A DNA stretch of 64,000 nucleotides from assembly GCF_000368625.1 (NCBI RefSeq), contig NZ_KB849576.1, positions 722,797 to 786,796 of the forward strand. Reading direction: 5' to 3'. The stretch is from Acinetobacter schindleri CIP 107287 (lineage in GTDB: Bacteria > Pseudomonadota > Gammaproteobacteria > Pseudomonadales > Moraxellaceae). Below are positions 36,772-46,653 of the stretch, piece after piece. Made by a program: the position numbers and the translations under genes. Within the stretch, counting starts at the first letter, position 1. Every line of letters starts with the position of its first letter. Under the pieces are notes generated by a model that worked only from the letters and a program-made list of their open reading frames with translations, did no database searches and had not been told where the DNA came from.

Positions 36772-37775
36772 TAAGCGCATTCCTTTTGGAAGTTTTCCAA
36801 TAACGCAGCATAGTCAGCAATGGCCAGACGTGGGCCAAATTGTGAAACCACCTGACTTGAAATCAGAATTGCCAATTCAGCTGCAACTTTCCAGCCTAGG
36901 CCTGCATTCAGTGCATACAGGAAAGCACCGGCAAAGGCATCACCAGCACCATTGGTATCAACTGCAGTTACAGCACGACCCGGTACAGTAAAGCTTTGAC
37001 CTTCATTGCAGATCAACGCGCCTTTGGCTGACAATGTAATGACAATGTGTTGGCTGATTTCTTGCAATTTAACTAAAGCGGCTTCAATCGTTTCAGTCTC
37101 AGTGTACATCAAAGCTTCCTGTTCATTACAGAACAATAGATCTACGCCATCTGCAATCATCTCATCCAGGCCGGCACGTGCATATTGCACCATGGCTGGA
37201 TCAGACAAAGTTAAAGCAATTTTCGCATCACTGGCACGGGCAATAGTACGTGCCTGTTCTACAGCATGACGAGCAGTTTCTGAAGTCGACAGATAACCTT
37301 CGATATATAGCCATTTTGCAGTTTTGAGAGGTGTGAAATCAATTTGAACGTCAGTCAGTTCCGCAGTGATCCCCAAATAAGTATGCATGGTACGTTCTGA
37401 ATCTGGACTTACCAGTACCATACAGGTGCCAGTAACACCTTCACTGATTGAACGGGTTGTGGTTTGTATGCCGGCTTCATTTAAACCATCCAGGTAGATT
37501 TGACCTAAATCATCATTCCCGACACGGCAGGCATAGAAAGCTGAACCACCGAGCGCAGCAAAAGCCACAGTCGTGTTTGCAGCTGAACCACCAGAAGCCT
37601 GGCCTTTATAGTTTTGCGTGGTTTTCAGGTTCTCATACAGCGCAGCTTGTGTTTCACCATCAGTCAGTTGCATGGTGCCTTTTTGCAGGTTGTGTGCAGT
37701 TAAAAAGTCGTCAGATACTTTAAATTCCTGGTCAATTAGCGCATTACCAATTGCAAAAAGATCAACATTTGCCAT
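36771..37775 (-). CDS. PfkB-family nucleoside/adenosine kinase
   Basis: Ribokinase-fold (PfkB) sugar/nucleoside kinase of 334 residues. Signatures: GGSAANTTVAFAALGG near residues 62-77 (N-terminal PfkB pattern) and the catalytic DTNGAGDAFAGAFLYAL near 273-289, where the Asp in GAGD is the base. Such proteins in gammaproteobacteria are usually annotated adenosine kinase; inosine or guanosine kinase or a sugar kinase remain possible because substrate residues are not diagnostic by eye. First gene of a probable three-gene unit with the Rieske and YqiJ-like genes. Confidence 0.83.
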   Translation of the reverse strand: MANVDLFAIGNALIDQEFKVSDDFLTAHNLQKGTMQLTDGETQAALYENLKTTQNYKGQASGGSAANTTVAFAALGGSAFYACRVGNDDLGQIYLDGLNEAGIQTTTRSISEGVTGTCMVLVSPDSERTMHTYLGITAELTDVQIDFTPLKTAKWLYIEGYLSTSETARHAVEQARTIARASDAKIALTLSDPAMVQYARAGLDEMIADGVDLLFCNEQEALMYTETETIEAALVKLQEISQHIVITLSAKGALICNEGQSFTVPGRAVTAVDTNGAGDAFAGAFLYALNAGLGWKVAAELAILISSQVVSQFGPRLAIADYAALLENFQKECA

Positions 37776-38050
37776 GTCAGAGAGTCACATTCAAAAAACG
37801 AAAGTCATAAGTTTACACGAATGCTCAGGTTTGCTATAGGGTGTTAAATCATTTTCAAAAAGTTTTAGGGTATGCTGTAAGGCATTCATTTCGCACTTTG
37901 GTCGAATTAAAGCAGATAAATTTCGTAATCCTGCGGTCGTGCCATTGATTTAAATAGCGGATTTTATTTATAAGTGTTATATCACCTGTAACTGCATATT
38001 CATGCAAATGCAGGTTGAGCCGAGACTACAATTTCTGACAGTGTGTATAT

Positions 38051-38500
38051 ATGGATATTAAAATCGTAAAAGCCGAGCAATTACCAGATCAAATCGAAAC
38101 TTTTGCTGCTCTGGCAAAAAAGGAAGGCTATGATTTAATTGAGAAATTAGTTGAAGAATATCGCACAGGAAAAAACTCCTTCAGTAAAGATAATGAATAT
38201 CTTGCTGTGGCTTATGATGGAAACAAGCTGATTGCTTGTGGCGGTTTGAACCAGCAATGGGGACCAGATGGTGTGGAAGAGCGTATTGGCCGTGTACGTC
38301 GTTTCTATGTACATCCGAAATATCGCCAGCATGGAGTAGGCAAGCAATTACTGGCTTATCTGGAACAGTTAGCACGTCCGCATTATTCTGCACTTTGCCT
38401 GCATACTGAAACCAAACTGGCGGCGAGCTTTTACCAGAAGCAAAATTATGTGTTTGTCGAAAACCATCCGAATTACAATTACTTTAAATATCTGATCTAG
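38051..38500 (+). CDS. GNAT-family N-acetyltransferase
   Basis: A 149-residue single-domain acetyltransferase using acetyl-CoA. The motif A segment VRRFYVHPKYRQHGVGKQLL (about 78-97) includes the Q/R-x-x-G-x-G pyrophosphate loop (R-Q-H-G-V-G), preceded by the LIACGGL strand and followed by the AASFYQKQNYVFVE motif B with the conserved FY-x-K-x-x-Y/F. The acceptor substrate cannot be deduced. Monocistronic; an inverted repeat at 38531-38565 (AAACTTGGT/ACCAAGTTT) lies past its stop and may be its terminator. Confidence 0.83.
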   Translation: MDIKIVKAEQLPDQIETFAALAKKEGYDLIEKLVEEYRTGKNSFSKDNEYLAVAYDGNKLIACGGLNQQWGPDGVEERIGRVRRFYVHPKYRQHGVGKQLLAYLEQLARPHYSALCLHTETKLAASFYQKQNYVFVENHPNYNYFKYLI

Positions 38501-38665
38501 CCGATTTTCAATTTAAATACTACGGTTCATAAACTTGGTGATTCATTTTCTGAATGACCAAGTTTACTTAATTCGATCAAAATGATCGGTTTTCAGCGTG
38601 AATAATAACAAAAACTACAGCTATAATGCGATCAGTTGTTTTTTATCTAAAAATTAGGAGATCGC

Positions 38666-41605
38666 ATGACTGTAGATGTCACTGAAACCATTTCACAAAC
38701 TGTACATCCTGCGTTTCAGTTGGTACGTCAACACCATGTTGATGCTTTAGACATTTTAGTGTCTGAATATAAACATAATGTGACCGGCGCCATTCATTAT
38801 CACCTGGCGACCAATCACGATGAAAATGTCTTTTTAGTGGCTTTCCGTACGCAGCCAATGGACTCTAAAGGCGAAGCGCATATTCTTGAACATACCGCGC
38901 TTTGCGGTTCAGAAAAATTTCCGGTACGTGATCCATTCTTCCTCATGATTCGACGTTCCCTGAACACGTTCATGAATGCCTTTACTGCGGCGGACTGGAC
39001 AGCTTATCCGTTTGCCACCCAGAATGATAAAGACTTCCAGAACCTGTTAGAAGTATATATGGATGCTGCTTTTGCAGCGAACCTGAATCCGCTGGATTTT
39101 GCCCAGGAAGGGATCCGTATTGAGCTGGAAAATGGTGAACCGGTTTACAAAGGTGTTGTGTTTAATGAAATGAAAGGTGCAATGAGTTCACCTTCAGATC
39201 AGCTCTATCATACGTTGGCGCATTACCTGTTCCCGGATACCACCTATCACTACAACTCAGGTGGTGATCCTAAAGATATTCCAGATCTGACTTACCAGGA
39301 ATTAGTTGATTTCTATAAGTCACATTACCACCCAAGTAATGCGGTATTCATGACCTTTGGCAAGAAGTCAGCTTATGAACTGCAAGAACAGTTTGAAAAC
39401 TTGGCACTGTCTAAATTTGAACAGGGTGAGACTTTATACTCCACACCTGAAACCCGTTTGTCTGCACCGGTATCAGTGACTGATACTTATGCAGTTGATG
39501 CAGAGGATTTACGTGATAAAACCTATCACGTGATTTCCTGGTTACTACCGGAAGCAAGCGAAATCAAACTTCGTCTGGGTATGCGTTTGGTAGAAGGTAT
39601 CCTGTTAGAAGATTCGGCATCTCCACTACGTCATTATCTGGAAACCTGTGGTTATGCAGATGCAACAGGCCCATTCATGGGGGTTGATGACTCTAACTTT
39701 GAAATGACTTTCTATTGCGCAGTTCAAGGCTCAAACCCAGAACATGCTGAAGAATTTAAAAATGGCGTATTCAAGATTCTGGAAGATGTTGCTGCGAAAC
39801 CGGTAGATCAGCAGGCAGTAGATGCGATTCTGCATCAGATTGAATTGCATCAGCGTGAAATCAATGGTGATGGTACGCCATATGGTTTAAGCCTGATCTT
39901 GAATGGTTTAGGTAGCGCGATTCATCACCGTGATCCGGTTGAAGTCTGGGATGTGGATTCTGCAATTGCCGCAGTTAAAGAAGAACTGAAAGACCCGATG
40001 TGGCTGTCTAATCTGATCAAAGAACATCTGATTGATAACCCGCACCGTGTGCAACTGACACTGGTTCCAGATGCGACCAAATCTGCCAAAGAGGCCGAAG
40101 CGGAAAAAGCACGACTGGCAGAAATTGGCAAAACACTGACTGAAGAACAAAAAGCTGAAATCGTTGCGCAGACTGAAGCTTTAAAAGTCCGCCAGGATAC
40201 ACCGGATGACCTGAACCTGTTACCTAAGGTTGGCCTGGAAGATGTGCCTGCTGAAATGCAAATCGTACAAGGTCAGTTGCGTGAAGTAATTTCCAATGGC
40301 ATCGATACGCCATTAAACCTTTATTATGCTGGTACCAATGGTATTTATTACCAACAAGTCTTGGTACAGATTCCTGACGAAGTGGTGCAATCACCATACT
40401 TTAACCTGCTGTCGATTCTGGTCGGTGAAGTCGGTGCGGGCGAATATGATTATCTTGAATTCCAGCAAATCCAGACTGCTGTTAGCGGTGGATTGGGTAT
40501 GGGAGCTTCATTACGTTCAAAAGTAGATGACAAGAATAAGATTTCTGCCTGGTTAACGCTCACAACTAAATCTCTGGTAAATAACCTGCAAGCGATTCAG
40601 TTGCTGAAAACCGGTTTTGAGCAGCTTCGTTTTGATGAAAAAGGCCGTATTATCGAATTGCTGCAACAGCGTAAAACACGCTGGCATTCGCGTATTTCGG
40701 GCTCAGGCCATAGCTATGCGATGCAGGTAGCTTCACGTCAGCACAGTGCTTTAGCGAGCCGTGATTATCATAACACTGGTCTTGGTGCATTGAACTGGCT
40801 GATGAATCTGGTTGCTCAGATTGAGAAAGATGAAGCTGCTTACGATGCCATGATTGAAGAGCTGAAACGCATTCATCGTATTTTACTGCAAGCTCCAAAA
40901 CAGTTCTTACTGGTTTGTGAAGAACCGCAAGCGGACCATCTGGTAGAAGAAGTTCAGAATGTTTGGGATAAAGTTGCTGTGGACCGTAATCCGGTACAAC
41001 TTGCTCAAACTGAAAAATTATTGAATGAAGCAGATGAGGCATGGCTGATTCAGGCCAATGTTCAGTTCTGTGCAGCAGCTTATCCGGCAGTAGAAGTATC
41101 TCATCCAGATGCAGCACCATTGATGGTCTTGGCAGGTTATTTGCGTAATGGATACCTGCATAGTGCGATCCGTGAAAAAGGCGGTGCTTATGGTGGCGGT
41201 GCCAGCTATGATGGTAATGCCTGTTCATTCCGTTTCTACAGCTACCGTGATCCACGTTTAGCAGAGACTTTCAAGGACTTTAATGCAAGTGTTCAGTGGC
41301 TATTAAATGCGGAACAACAGCCACATCAACTGGAAGAAGCGATTCTGGGTCTGATTGCCAGCATGGATAAGCCGGGTTCACCAGCAGGTGAGGCAATTAC
41401 AGCTTGTTATGCTTACCTGCATCAGCGTACTCCAGCATTCCGTAAGCAGTTACGTGAACGTCTGCTCAATGTGACGCTGGAAGACCTGAAGCGTGTGGCT
41501 CAGCAATATCTGGTAGAACAACAGCCGTCGCGTGCTGTGGTTGCACCCGTGGCAAAACGTGAAGCACTGGAACAGCTCGGATTTGTAATTCAACAAGTTC
41601 AATAA
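38666..41605 (+). CDS. M16C metalloprotease (PreP/insulinase-like)
   Basis: Large zinc metallopeptidase of the pitrilysin/insulinase family resembling the presequence protease PreP, which degrades short unfolded peptides within a closing chamber. The 979 residues contain the inverted zinc motif H-x-x-E-H at 72-76 (HILEHTALCGS) and the downstream conserved Glu region (KGVVFNEMKGAMSSP), four M16 half-domains and the mid-linker helical pair (about 470-500, charged). No signal peptide, so cytoplasmic. A GGAG ribosome binding site precedes the ATG. It ends 19 bases before pldA on the same strand, so they may be co-transcribed. Confidence 0.9.
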   Translation: MTVDVTETISQTVHPAFQLVRQHHVDALDILVSEYKHNVTGAIHYHLATNHDENVFLVAFRTQPMDSKGEAHILEHTALCGSEKFPVRDPFFLMIRRSLNTFMNAFTAADWTAYPFATQNDKDFQNLLEVYMDAAFAANLNPLDFAQEGIRIELENGEPVYKGVVFNEMKGAMSSPSDQLYHTLAHYLFPDTTYHYNSGGDPKDIPDLTYQELVDFYKSHYHPSNAVFMTFGKKSAYELQEQFENLALSKFEQGETLYSTPETRLSAPVSVTDTYAVDAEDLRDKTYHVISWLLPEASEIKLRLGMRLVEGILLEDSASPLRHYLETCGYADATGPFMGVDDSNFEMTFYCAVQGSNPEHAEEFKNGVFKILEDVAAKPVDQQAVDAILHQIELHQREINGDGTPYGLSLILNGLGSAIHHRDPVEVWDVDSAIAAVKEELKDPMWLSNLIKEHLIDNPHRVQLTLVPDATKSAKEAEAEKARLAEIGKTLTEEQKAEIVAQTEALKVRQDTPDDLNLLPKVGLEDVPAEMQIVQGQLREVISNGIDTPLNLYYAGTNGIYYQQVLVQIPDEVVQSPYFNLLSILVGEVGAGEYDYLEFQQIQTAVSGGLGMGASLRSKVDDKNKISAWLTLTTKSLVNNLQAIQLLKTGFEQLRFDEKGRIIELLQQRKTRWHSRISGSGHSYAMQVASRQHSALASRDYHNTGLGALNWLMNLVAQIEKDEAAYDAMIEELKRIHRILLQAPKQFLLVCEEPQADHLVEEVQNVWDKVAVDRNPVQLAQTEKLLNEADEAWLIQANVQFCAAAYPAVEVSHPDAAPLMVLAGYLRNGYLHSAIREKGGAYGGGASYDGNACSFRFYSYRDPRLAETFKDFNASVQWLLNAEQQPHQLEEAILGLIASMDKPGSPAGEAITACYAYLHQRTPAFRKQLRERLLNVTLEDLKRVAQQYLVEQQPSRAVVAPVAKREALEQLGFVIQQVQ

Positions 41606-41624
41606 AATAAAAAAGGAAAATTGA

Positions 41625-42773
41625 ATGGCGCTTAATTCGTTTAAGCGCCCAACTTTGCAGCTGAGCATTTTGCTGGGCTGTATGGGTGGGGCGCAGGTGT
41701 ATGCAGAAGAAAATCAAATAACTATTCCCAGCAGTCCGATGCCAGCAACGGCTGAGGCCTGTGCCGCGGTAGAAACCAGTGCAGAACGTCTAGCGTGTTA
41801 TGATGCTTTGTTCAAAGTACCAGAAGCTGAAAGAGTGGTACTGGTATCTGAACGTCGCGCAGCTGCTGAACTTGCGCCTGAACCCGATAACCTGAAAGCT
41901 AGAATTGATAAAACTGTTTCTACGGTAACGGTCAGTGAAGGCTCGCCACTGAAACCGAACCTGTCTTTATTGGACAGCCGTTGGGAACTTTCACCGGAAA
42001 GTAAACTGGGTACTTGGAATATCCGTTCTTATCAGCCGGTGTATGTATTGCCAGGATTTTGGACCTCCGAGAAAAATGAGTTTCCTGAAAGTCCGAATGA
42101 ACGTAATACGGTAACAGAAGATCAGAACCTGAAATCCATGGAAGCCAAGTTTCAGCTTTCACTAAAAACTAAAGCAGTAGAAAATATTTTTGGTAATAAT
42201 GGTGATATCTGGCTGGCGTATACCCAGTCTTCACGCTGGCAAGTATATAACTCTGAAAAATCACGTCCATTCCGTGAAACCAATTATGAACCAGAAGCCA
42301 GTATTGTATTCCGAACCAATTACGATTTATTTGGTCTGGACTGGCGTATGCTAGGTCTGACCATTAATCATCAGTCCAATGGCCGTTCCGATCCACTATC
42401 ACGTAGCTGGAACCGGGTGATGCTGAATCTGGGCTTTGAGCGTAATAACTTTGCCCTGATGCTACGTCCTTGGTATCGTTTTGAAGAAGACCTGCCAGAT
42501 GATAACAATCCGGATATCGTAGACTATGTCGGTCGTGGCGATTTGACTGCATTTTATCGTTGGAAAGATCATGACTTTTCACTTATGTTGCGACATACCT
42601 TAAAAGGCGGTGATGACAGTCGTGGTGCAGCGCAATTTGACTGGTCATTCCCGATCAGTGGTCGTCTGCGTGGACATTTTCAGCTGTTTGATGGCTACGG
42701 TGAAAGCCTGATCGACTATAACCATAAGGCGACGTATGTCGGCTTGGGTGTTTCGTTGATGAACTGGTTCTAA
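41625..42773 (+). CDS. pldA: outer-membrane phospholipase A
   Basis: Outer-membrane beta-barrel phospholipase that hydrolyses phospholipids misplaced in the outer leaflet, active as a Ca-dependent dimer. The 382 residues carry a signal peptide (about 1-27, ending VYAEE) and the complete catalytic set H249, S251 and N263 in INHQSNGRSDPLSRSWN. The barrel portion matches E. coli PldA (289), but about 90 extra residues precede it, including a C-x14-C segment ending in ERLACYDALF. The protein ends with an aromatic C-terminal residue (NWF) as barrel proteins do. Probably coupled to the upstream protease gene. Confidence 0.92.
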   Translation: MALNSFKRPTLQLSILLGCMGGAQVYAEENQITIPSSPMPATAEACAAVETSAERLACYDALFKVPEAERVVLVSERRAAAELAPEPDNLKARIDKTVSTVTVSEGSPLKPNLSLLDSRWELSPESKLGTWNIRSYQPVYVLPGFWTSEKNEFPESPNERNTVTEDQNLKSMEAKFQLSLKTKAVENIFGNNGDIWLAYTQSSRWQVYNSEKSRPFRETNYEPEASIVFRTNYDLFGLDWRMLGLTINHQSNGRSDPLSRSWNRVMLNLGFERNNFALMLRPWYRFEEDLPDDNNPDIVDYVGRGDLTAFYRWKDHDFSLMLRHTLKGGDDSRGAAQFDWSFPISGRLRGHFQLFDGYGESLIDYNHKATYVGLGVSLMNWF

Positions 42774-42787
42774 CAAGCATTATCATC

Positions 42788-42817
42788 AAAAAATCCACGT
42801 GCTGACATGGATTTTTT
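42788..42817. terminator. bidirectional terminator between pldA and the K+ transporter gene
   Basis: Perfect 9-bp stem AAAAATCCA/TGGATTTTT with an 11-base loop, T-rich on both strands, between convergent genes. Confidence 0.82.
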
Positions 42818-42831
42818 GTTTTATATCGAAA

Positions 42832-44169
42832 TTACCCAACCTGAATTTCTGAAGGTGGATGTTTAAGGCGGCTCTTTTTCGGTGTGGCAATAAAATAGGC
42901 CAAGGTCAAAGGGCCTAAACGACCTGCAAACATTAACAGCATCAGAATCAACAGACTGGCTGGCTGTAATTCAGAAGTGATGCCACGAGACAACCCAACT
43001 GTACATGCGGCAGAAACCGTTTCAAACAGCAGATCCAGAAAGTCCTGATCTGGCTCCAGAATAAGCAGACTCATAAATCCGGTTGCAATCAGGAGAGCAG
43101 TAATACAGACCACTGCCAATGCTTTAAAGGTGGTTTTCTCTGGAATCGAATGCTTGAATAAACGAATTTCATCTTCACGCCGTAGGAAGCTAATTACACT
43201 AATCACTACAATGATAAAAGTTCCGACCTTAATGCCACCTGCGGTACTTAAAGAACCACCACCAATAAACATCAGGAACATGGTAACTAAGGTGGATGCA
43301 TTGGTCAGCTGATCCATCGGCAGGCTGTTAAAACCTGAAGAACGCGGTACTGTGGCATGGAACCAGGCATTGACCGCCTGATCGCCCATACTCATCAATG
43401 CCAGTGTTTGAGGATTAGAAGCTTCCAGAATCCAGATCAGGATAAAGGCAGAAAGATTCAGTGCAGCAATGGTACTCAAAATCAGCTTACTATTGGTACT
43501 CAGTTTGCGCCAGCGTTTATGCTGTCGTACATCCATCAACACCAAAAAGCCAATGCCGCCAATGATATACAGCATGCTAATGGTGAAGGTAATAAGATAC
43601 TGATCGGCAAAGCTCATTAGACTATTCGGGAACAGGGAAAAGCCACCATTGTTAAAGGCAGAAATACTATAAAAGGAAGCGTAGAAAAAAGCCTGGGCAA
43701 AGTTATAGTCCTGTAGCCAGGCAATAGTCAGAATTACTGTGCCAATTGCTTCAAAGAACAGCGAATATAGAAACACACCTTTAATGGTAGTACTGATCTT
43801 TTTCAGGCTGGTCTGACCGATGGACTCCTGAGCCATGACCTGTTGCCTTAGTCCCATTTTAGGCGCCAGACTCATGGCAGCCAGAATGGCAAAGGTCATA
43901 AAGCCGAGTCCGCCACATTGCAGGAGAATCATGATTACGATCTTGCCGAAGACCGTATAAGCTTCTCCGACATTGACCACAGACAAACCGGTAATGGTCA
44001 CCGCAGAAGTTGCAGTAAAAACAGCCTGAAACCAAGTGACATCACCATGATGAGAAACTGGCAGTATTAACAAGATTGAACCAACCAGAATCAATGCCAA
44101 AAATCCCAATGCGATAATGCTGGGTGGACTGAGGTTAATAGTCCGGTTTTTATGAGCAGTTATTTTCAT
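42832..44169 (-). CDS. TrkH/KtrB-family potassium uptake membrane subunit
   Basis: Ion-conducting subunit of a Trk/Ktr-type K+ (often Na+-dependent) transporter. The 445 residues form four M1-P-M2 repeats; visible selectivity-loop segments include TSAVTITGLSVVNVG near residue 55, SFYSISAFNNGGFSLF near 165, HATVPRSSGFNSLPMD and the last ETVSAACTVGLSRG. The size (445) is closer to KtrB than to E. coli TrkH (483). It overlaps the regulatory subunit gene upstream by 4 bases, so the pair is translationally coupled. Confidence 0.88.
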   Translation of the reverse strand: MKITAHKNRTINLSPPSIIALGFLALILVGSILLILPVSHHGDVTWFQAVFTATSAVTITGLSVVNVGEAYTVFGKIVIMILLQCGGLGFMTFAILAAMSLAPKMGLRQQVMAQESIGQTSLKKISTTIKGVFLYSLFFEAIGTVILTIAWLQDYNFAQAFFYASFYSISAFNNGGFSLFPNSLMSFADQYLITFTISMLYIIGGIGFLVLMDVRQHKRWRKLSTNSKLILSTIAALNLSAFILIWILEASNPQTLALMSMGDQAVNAWFHATVPRSSGFNSLPMDQLTNASTLVTMFLMFIGGGSLSTAGGIKVGTFIIVVISVISFLRREDEIRLFKHSIPEKTTFKALAVVCITALLIATGFMSLLILEPDQDFLDLLFETVSAACTVGLSRGITSELQPASLLILMLLMFAGRLGPLTLAYFIATPKKSRLKHPPSEIQVG

Positions 44170-44822
44170 AGATTTTTAAAATGTTTGGACAGGCGACGTA
44201 AAGGTTCCAGCAAGCCCTCAACAAGCAGAATATCACCCTCTTTAAGAATAAGATGGGGATCGAGGATATATTGCACCACGGGGCCACGCTTGTGCAGAAT
44301 GGTTTTAATTTCTGGTGCATGATCCATCAGCTGATTGAGTTTGATACCACTTTGTTCGGTATGAATCTCAATTTTGACCAGATAACGATTATCCTCAAGC
44401 GCCATATAGCGGCTGACCATCGGATAACTTAAGGATTGCGCGATCCGAACGCCCATATCTTCCTCGGGATGAATAATCTTATCCACCCCAAGATGAGTCA
44501 GGATCATATGATGGGCTTTGGACTTGGATTTGGCCCAGATTTTTTTAACCCCCATATTCTTGAGGTGTAGGACGCAGAGAATACTGGCTTCAATATCTTC
44601 ACCAATCGCCACCACCACCGCTTCACAGTTCTGAACATTTAGTTCGTCCAGCACATGTTCATCCGTGGCATCTGCAATCACGGCATGGGTGAGTTCATCT
44701 GAAATGCTTTCAACATATTTTTTATTCAGGTCGATGCCAATTACTTCATGTTTGAGTGACATCAGTTGTGTGGCAACAGTGGCACCGAAACTTCCTAAAC
44801 CGATCACAGCAAACAGTGCCAT
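44166..44822 (-). CDS. KtrA/TrkA-type potassium transport regulatory subunit (RCK)
   Basis: Cytosolic nucleotide-binding gating ring subunit of the K+ transporter. The 218 residues contain one RCK_N Rossmann domain with GLGSFGATVA (7-16) and the IGIDLNK ribose-binding Asp near 34-36, and one RCK_C domain (about 140-218), the single-RCK layout of KtrA rather than the double one of E. coli TrkA. It is first in the operon with the membrane subunit, whose start overlaps its stop. ATP/ADP or NAD(H) binding is known for the family. Confidence 0.88.
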   Translation of the reverse strand: MALFAVIGLGSFGATVATQLMSLKHEVIGIDLNKKYVESISDELTHAVIADATDEHVLDELNVQNCEAVVVAIGEDIEASILCVLHLKNMGVKKIWAKSKSKAHHMILTHLGVDKIIHPEEDMGVRIAQSLSYPMVSRYMALEDNRYLVKIEIHTEQSGIKLNQLMDHAPEIKTILHKRGPVVQYILDPHLILKEGDILLVEGLLEPLRRLSKHFKNL

Positions 44823-44959
44823 GTATTTTTCCTAAAGTTGCTGCGCTTATACATGCGCTTTCTATTAATTTACGTGCTTATCTTAGTGCTTATTTAATTT
44901 TTCAGCTATTTGCTTTACATAAATATTATCAAAGACCTGCGTTCTTATTTGCTTATATC

Positions 44960-44988
44960 AAAAAACCGCCTCGAAAGACGGTTTTTTA
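44960..44988 (-). terminator. terminator of ilvA
   Basis: Stem AAAAAACCG/CGGTTTTTT with a 10-base loop, 23 bases past the ilvA stop on the minus strand and ahead of the K+ transporter promoter region. Confidence 0.72.
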
Positions 44989-45010
44989 GTTTAGATATCA
45001 GAATCTGAAA

Positions 45011-46549
45011 TTATTTCAGGAAGCGTTGATAACCCAGGTTATTGGTAATCTCGTCATATGGATAGGTGATACTCTCCAGAGTTTCGATCAAACCGTCTGG
45101 ATTCTGTTTTGCATCTTCCGCTTCCAAGCCGACCAGTACGCGACCTTCAGCCGCGCCGTGGTTGCGGTAGTGGAACAGGGTGATGTTATGAGTTGGGCCT
45201 AGACGTTCAAGGAAAGTCAATAACGCACCTGGACGCTCCGGGAATTCGACACGGAACAGACGTTCATTTTCAATGTCTGCATGACCACCAATTAGATAAC
45301 GGATGTGCAGTTTTGCTACTTCGTCGTCAGACAGATCATCAACGTCATACTGGAATTTCAGGTTTTCGTAAATTTCCTGACGTTCTTTTTCGCCATTTTT
45401 CAGGCTAATACCCACGAAGACCTGAGCTGCAGTTGCATCGCTGGCACGGTAATTAAACTCGGTGATGTTACGGCCTTGCAGGGCACGACAGAAACTCAGG
45501 AAAGCGCCTTTCTGTTCAGGAATGGTCACGGCAAAGATGGCTTCTTTACGCTCACCGAGTTCAGTACGTTCCGCAATATAGCGTAAACGGTCAAAGTTCA
45601 TGTTTGCACCACAAACAATGGACACGATATTTTTGCCTTGAATGCCGTGTTCAGCGACGTATTTTTTAATCCCTGCCAACGCCATTGCACCAGATGGTTC
45701 TACAATACTACGGCATTCGTCATAGGTATCTTTAATTGCTGCACAGACTTCATCAGTATTGACCAGTACCACATCAGGTTCAACAATTGGACCAGAATTA
45801 TCTGATTTTTGCAGGCGGATGACCTCAAAAGGTTTTTCACCAATTTGTGCCACTGCAGTACCATCGGCAAATAAACCGACAGATGGAAGAATCACACGTT
45901 CATTGGCTTCTAAGGCCGCTTTTAAGCAAGCGGATTCATCATATTCCACAGGAATAACTTTGACATGCGGAGCAACATCTCCCAAGTACGCTGCAACACC
46001 GGCAATCAGACCACCACCACCAACTGCAACAAAAACATATTCTACATCACGCCATTGGCGCAGGATTTCATTGGCAATGGTACCTTGACCGGCCATCACC
46101 AGTTCATCGTCATAAGGTGGAATAAAGGTCATGCCATCTTCTTCGGCACGTTGAATCGCATATTTATTGGCAACATCAAATGAATCACCGTGCAATACGA
46201 CTTCGCCACCTAAGCGTTTTACCGCCTGAACCTTGATATCAGGGGTGGTTTTTGGCATTACGATAATCGCGCGAATCCCCAGCTTTTTCCCTGACAGCGC
46301 CACGCCTTGGGCATGGTTGCCTGCTGAAGCTGTGATAACGCCACGTTCGAGTTGTGATTTCGGTAATTGACTAATACGGTTATAGGCACCGCGTAGCTTG
46401 AATGAAAAAACCGGTTGTAAATCTTCACGTTTAAAGCGAATGTTATTATTTAAGCGCTCGCTAATTCGTGGCGCTGCTTCGAGTGGGGTTTCGATTGCAA
46501 CATCGTACACAGTTGCTTGTAAAATTTGTCGAACCAAACGAGACAGCAT
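45011..46549 (-). CDS. ilvA: threonine ammonia-lyase, biosynthetic
   Basis: PLP enzyme converting threonine to 2-oxobutanoate, the first committed step to isoleucine. The 512 residues match E. coli IlvA (514): PLP-binding K51 in FSFKLRGAYN, the AVGGGGLIAGV phosphate loop, and two C-terminal ACT-like regulatory domains (about 325-405 and 420-505) that in this class bind isoleucine (inhibitor) and valine. It is divergent from rpiA across 104 bp and has its own terminator. Confidence 0.95.
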   Translation of the reverse strand: MLSRLVRQILQATVYDVAIETPLEAAPRISERLNNNIRFKREDLQPVFSFKLRGAYNRISQLPKSQLERGVITASAGNHAQGVALSGKKLGIRAIIVMPKTTPDIKVQAVKRLGGEVVLHGDSFDVANKYAIQRAEEDGMTFIPPYDDELVMAGQGTIANEILRQWRDVEYVFVAVGGGGLIAGVAAYLGDVAPHVKVIPVEYDESACLKAALEANERVILPSVGLFADGTAVAQIGEKPFEVIRLQKSDNSGPIVEPDVVLVNTDEVCAAIKDTYDECRSIVEPSGAMALAGIKKYVAEHGIQGKNIVSIVCGANMNFDRLRYIAERTELGERKEAIFAVTIPEQKGAFLSFCRALQGRNITEFNYRASDATAAQVFVGISLKNGEKERQEIYENLKFQYDVDDLSDDEVAKLHIRYLIGGHADIENERLFRVEFPERPGALLTFLERLGPTHNITLFHYRNHGAAEGRVLVGLEAEDAKQNPDGLIETLESITYPYDEITNNLGYQRFLK

Positions 46550-46653
46550 GTTAATTTTCCATCTAACAGTTTAAAATAAGCACTTATTGTAACAAACCAC
46601 GCGGCTTTGCGGTTTAAAAATACTGCGAAAGTCCAAAATAGTTGAGTGATGTC

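Noticed and set aside
40650..41255. 201-codon minus-strand open frame inside the M16 protease gene
   Set aside because: Lies wholly inside a well-supported gene, His/Pro/Leu-rich composition typical of a reverse-frame shadow.
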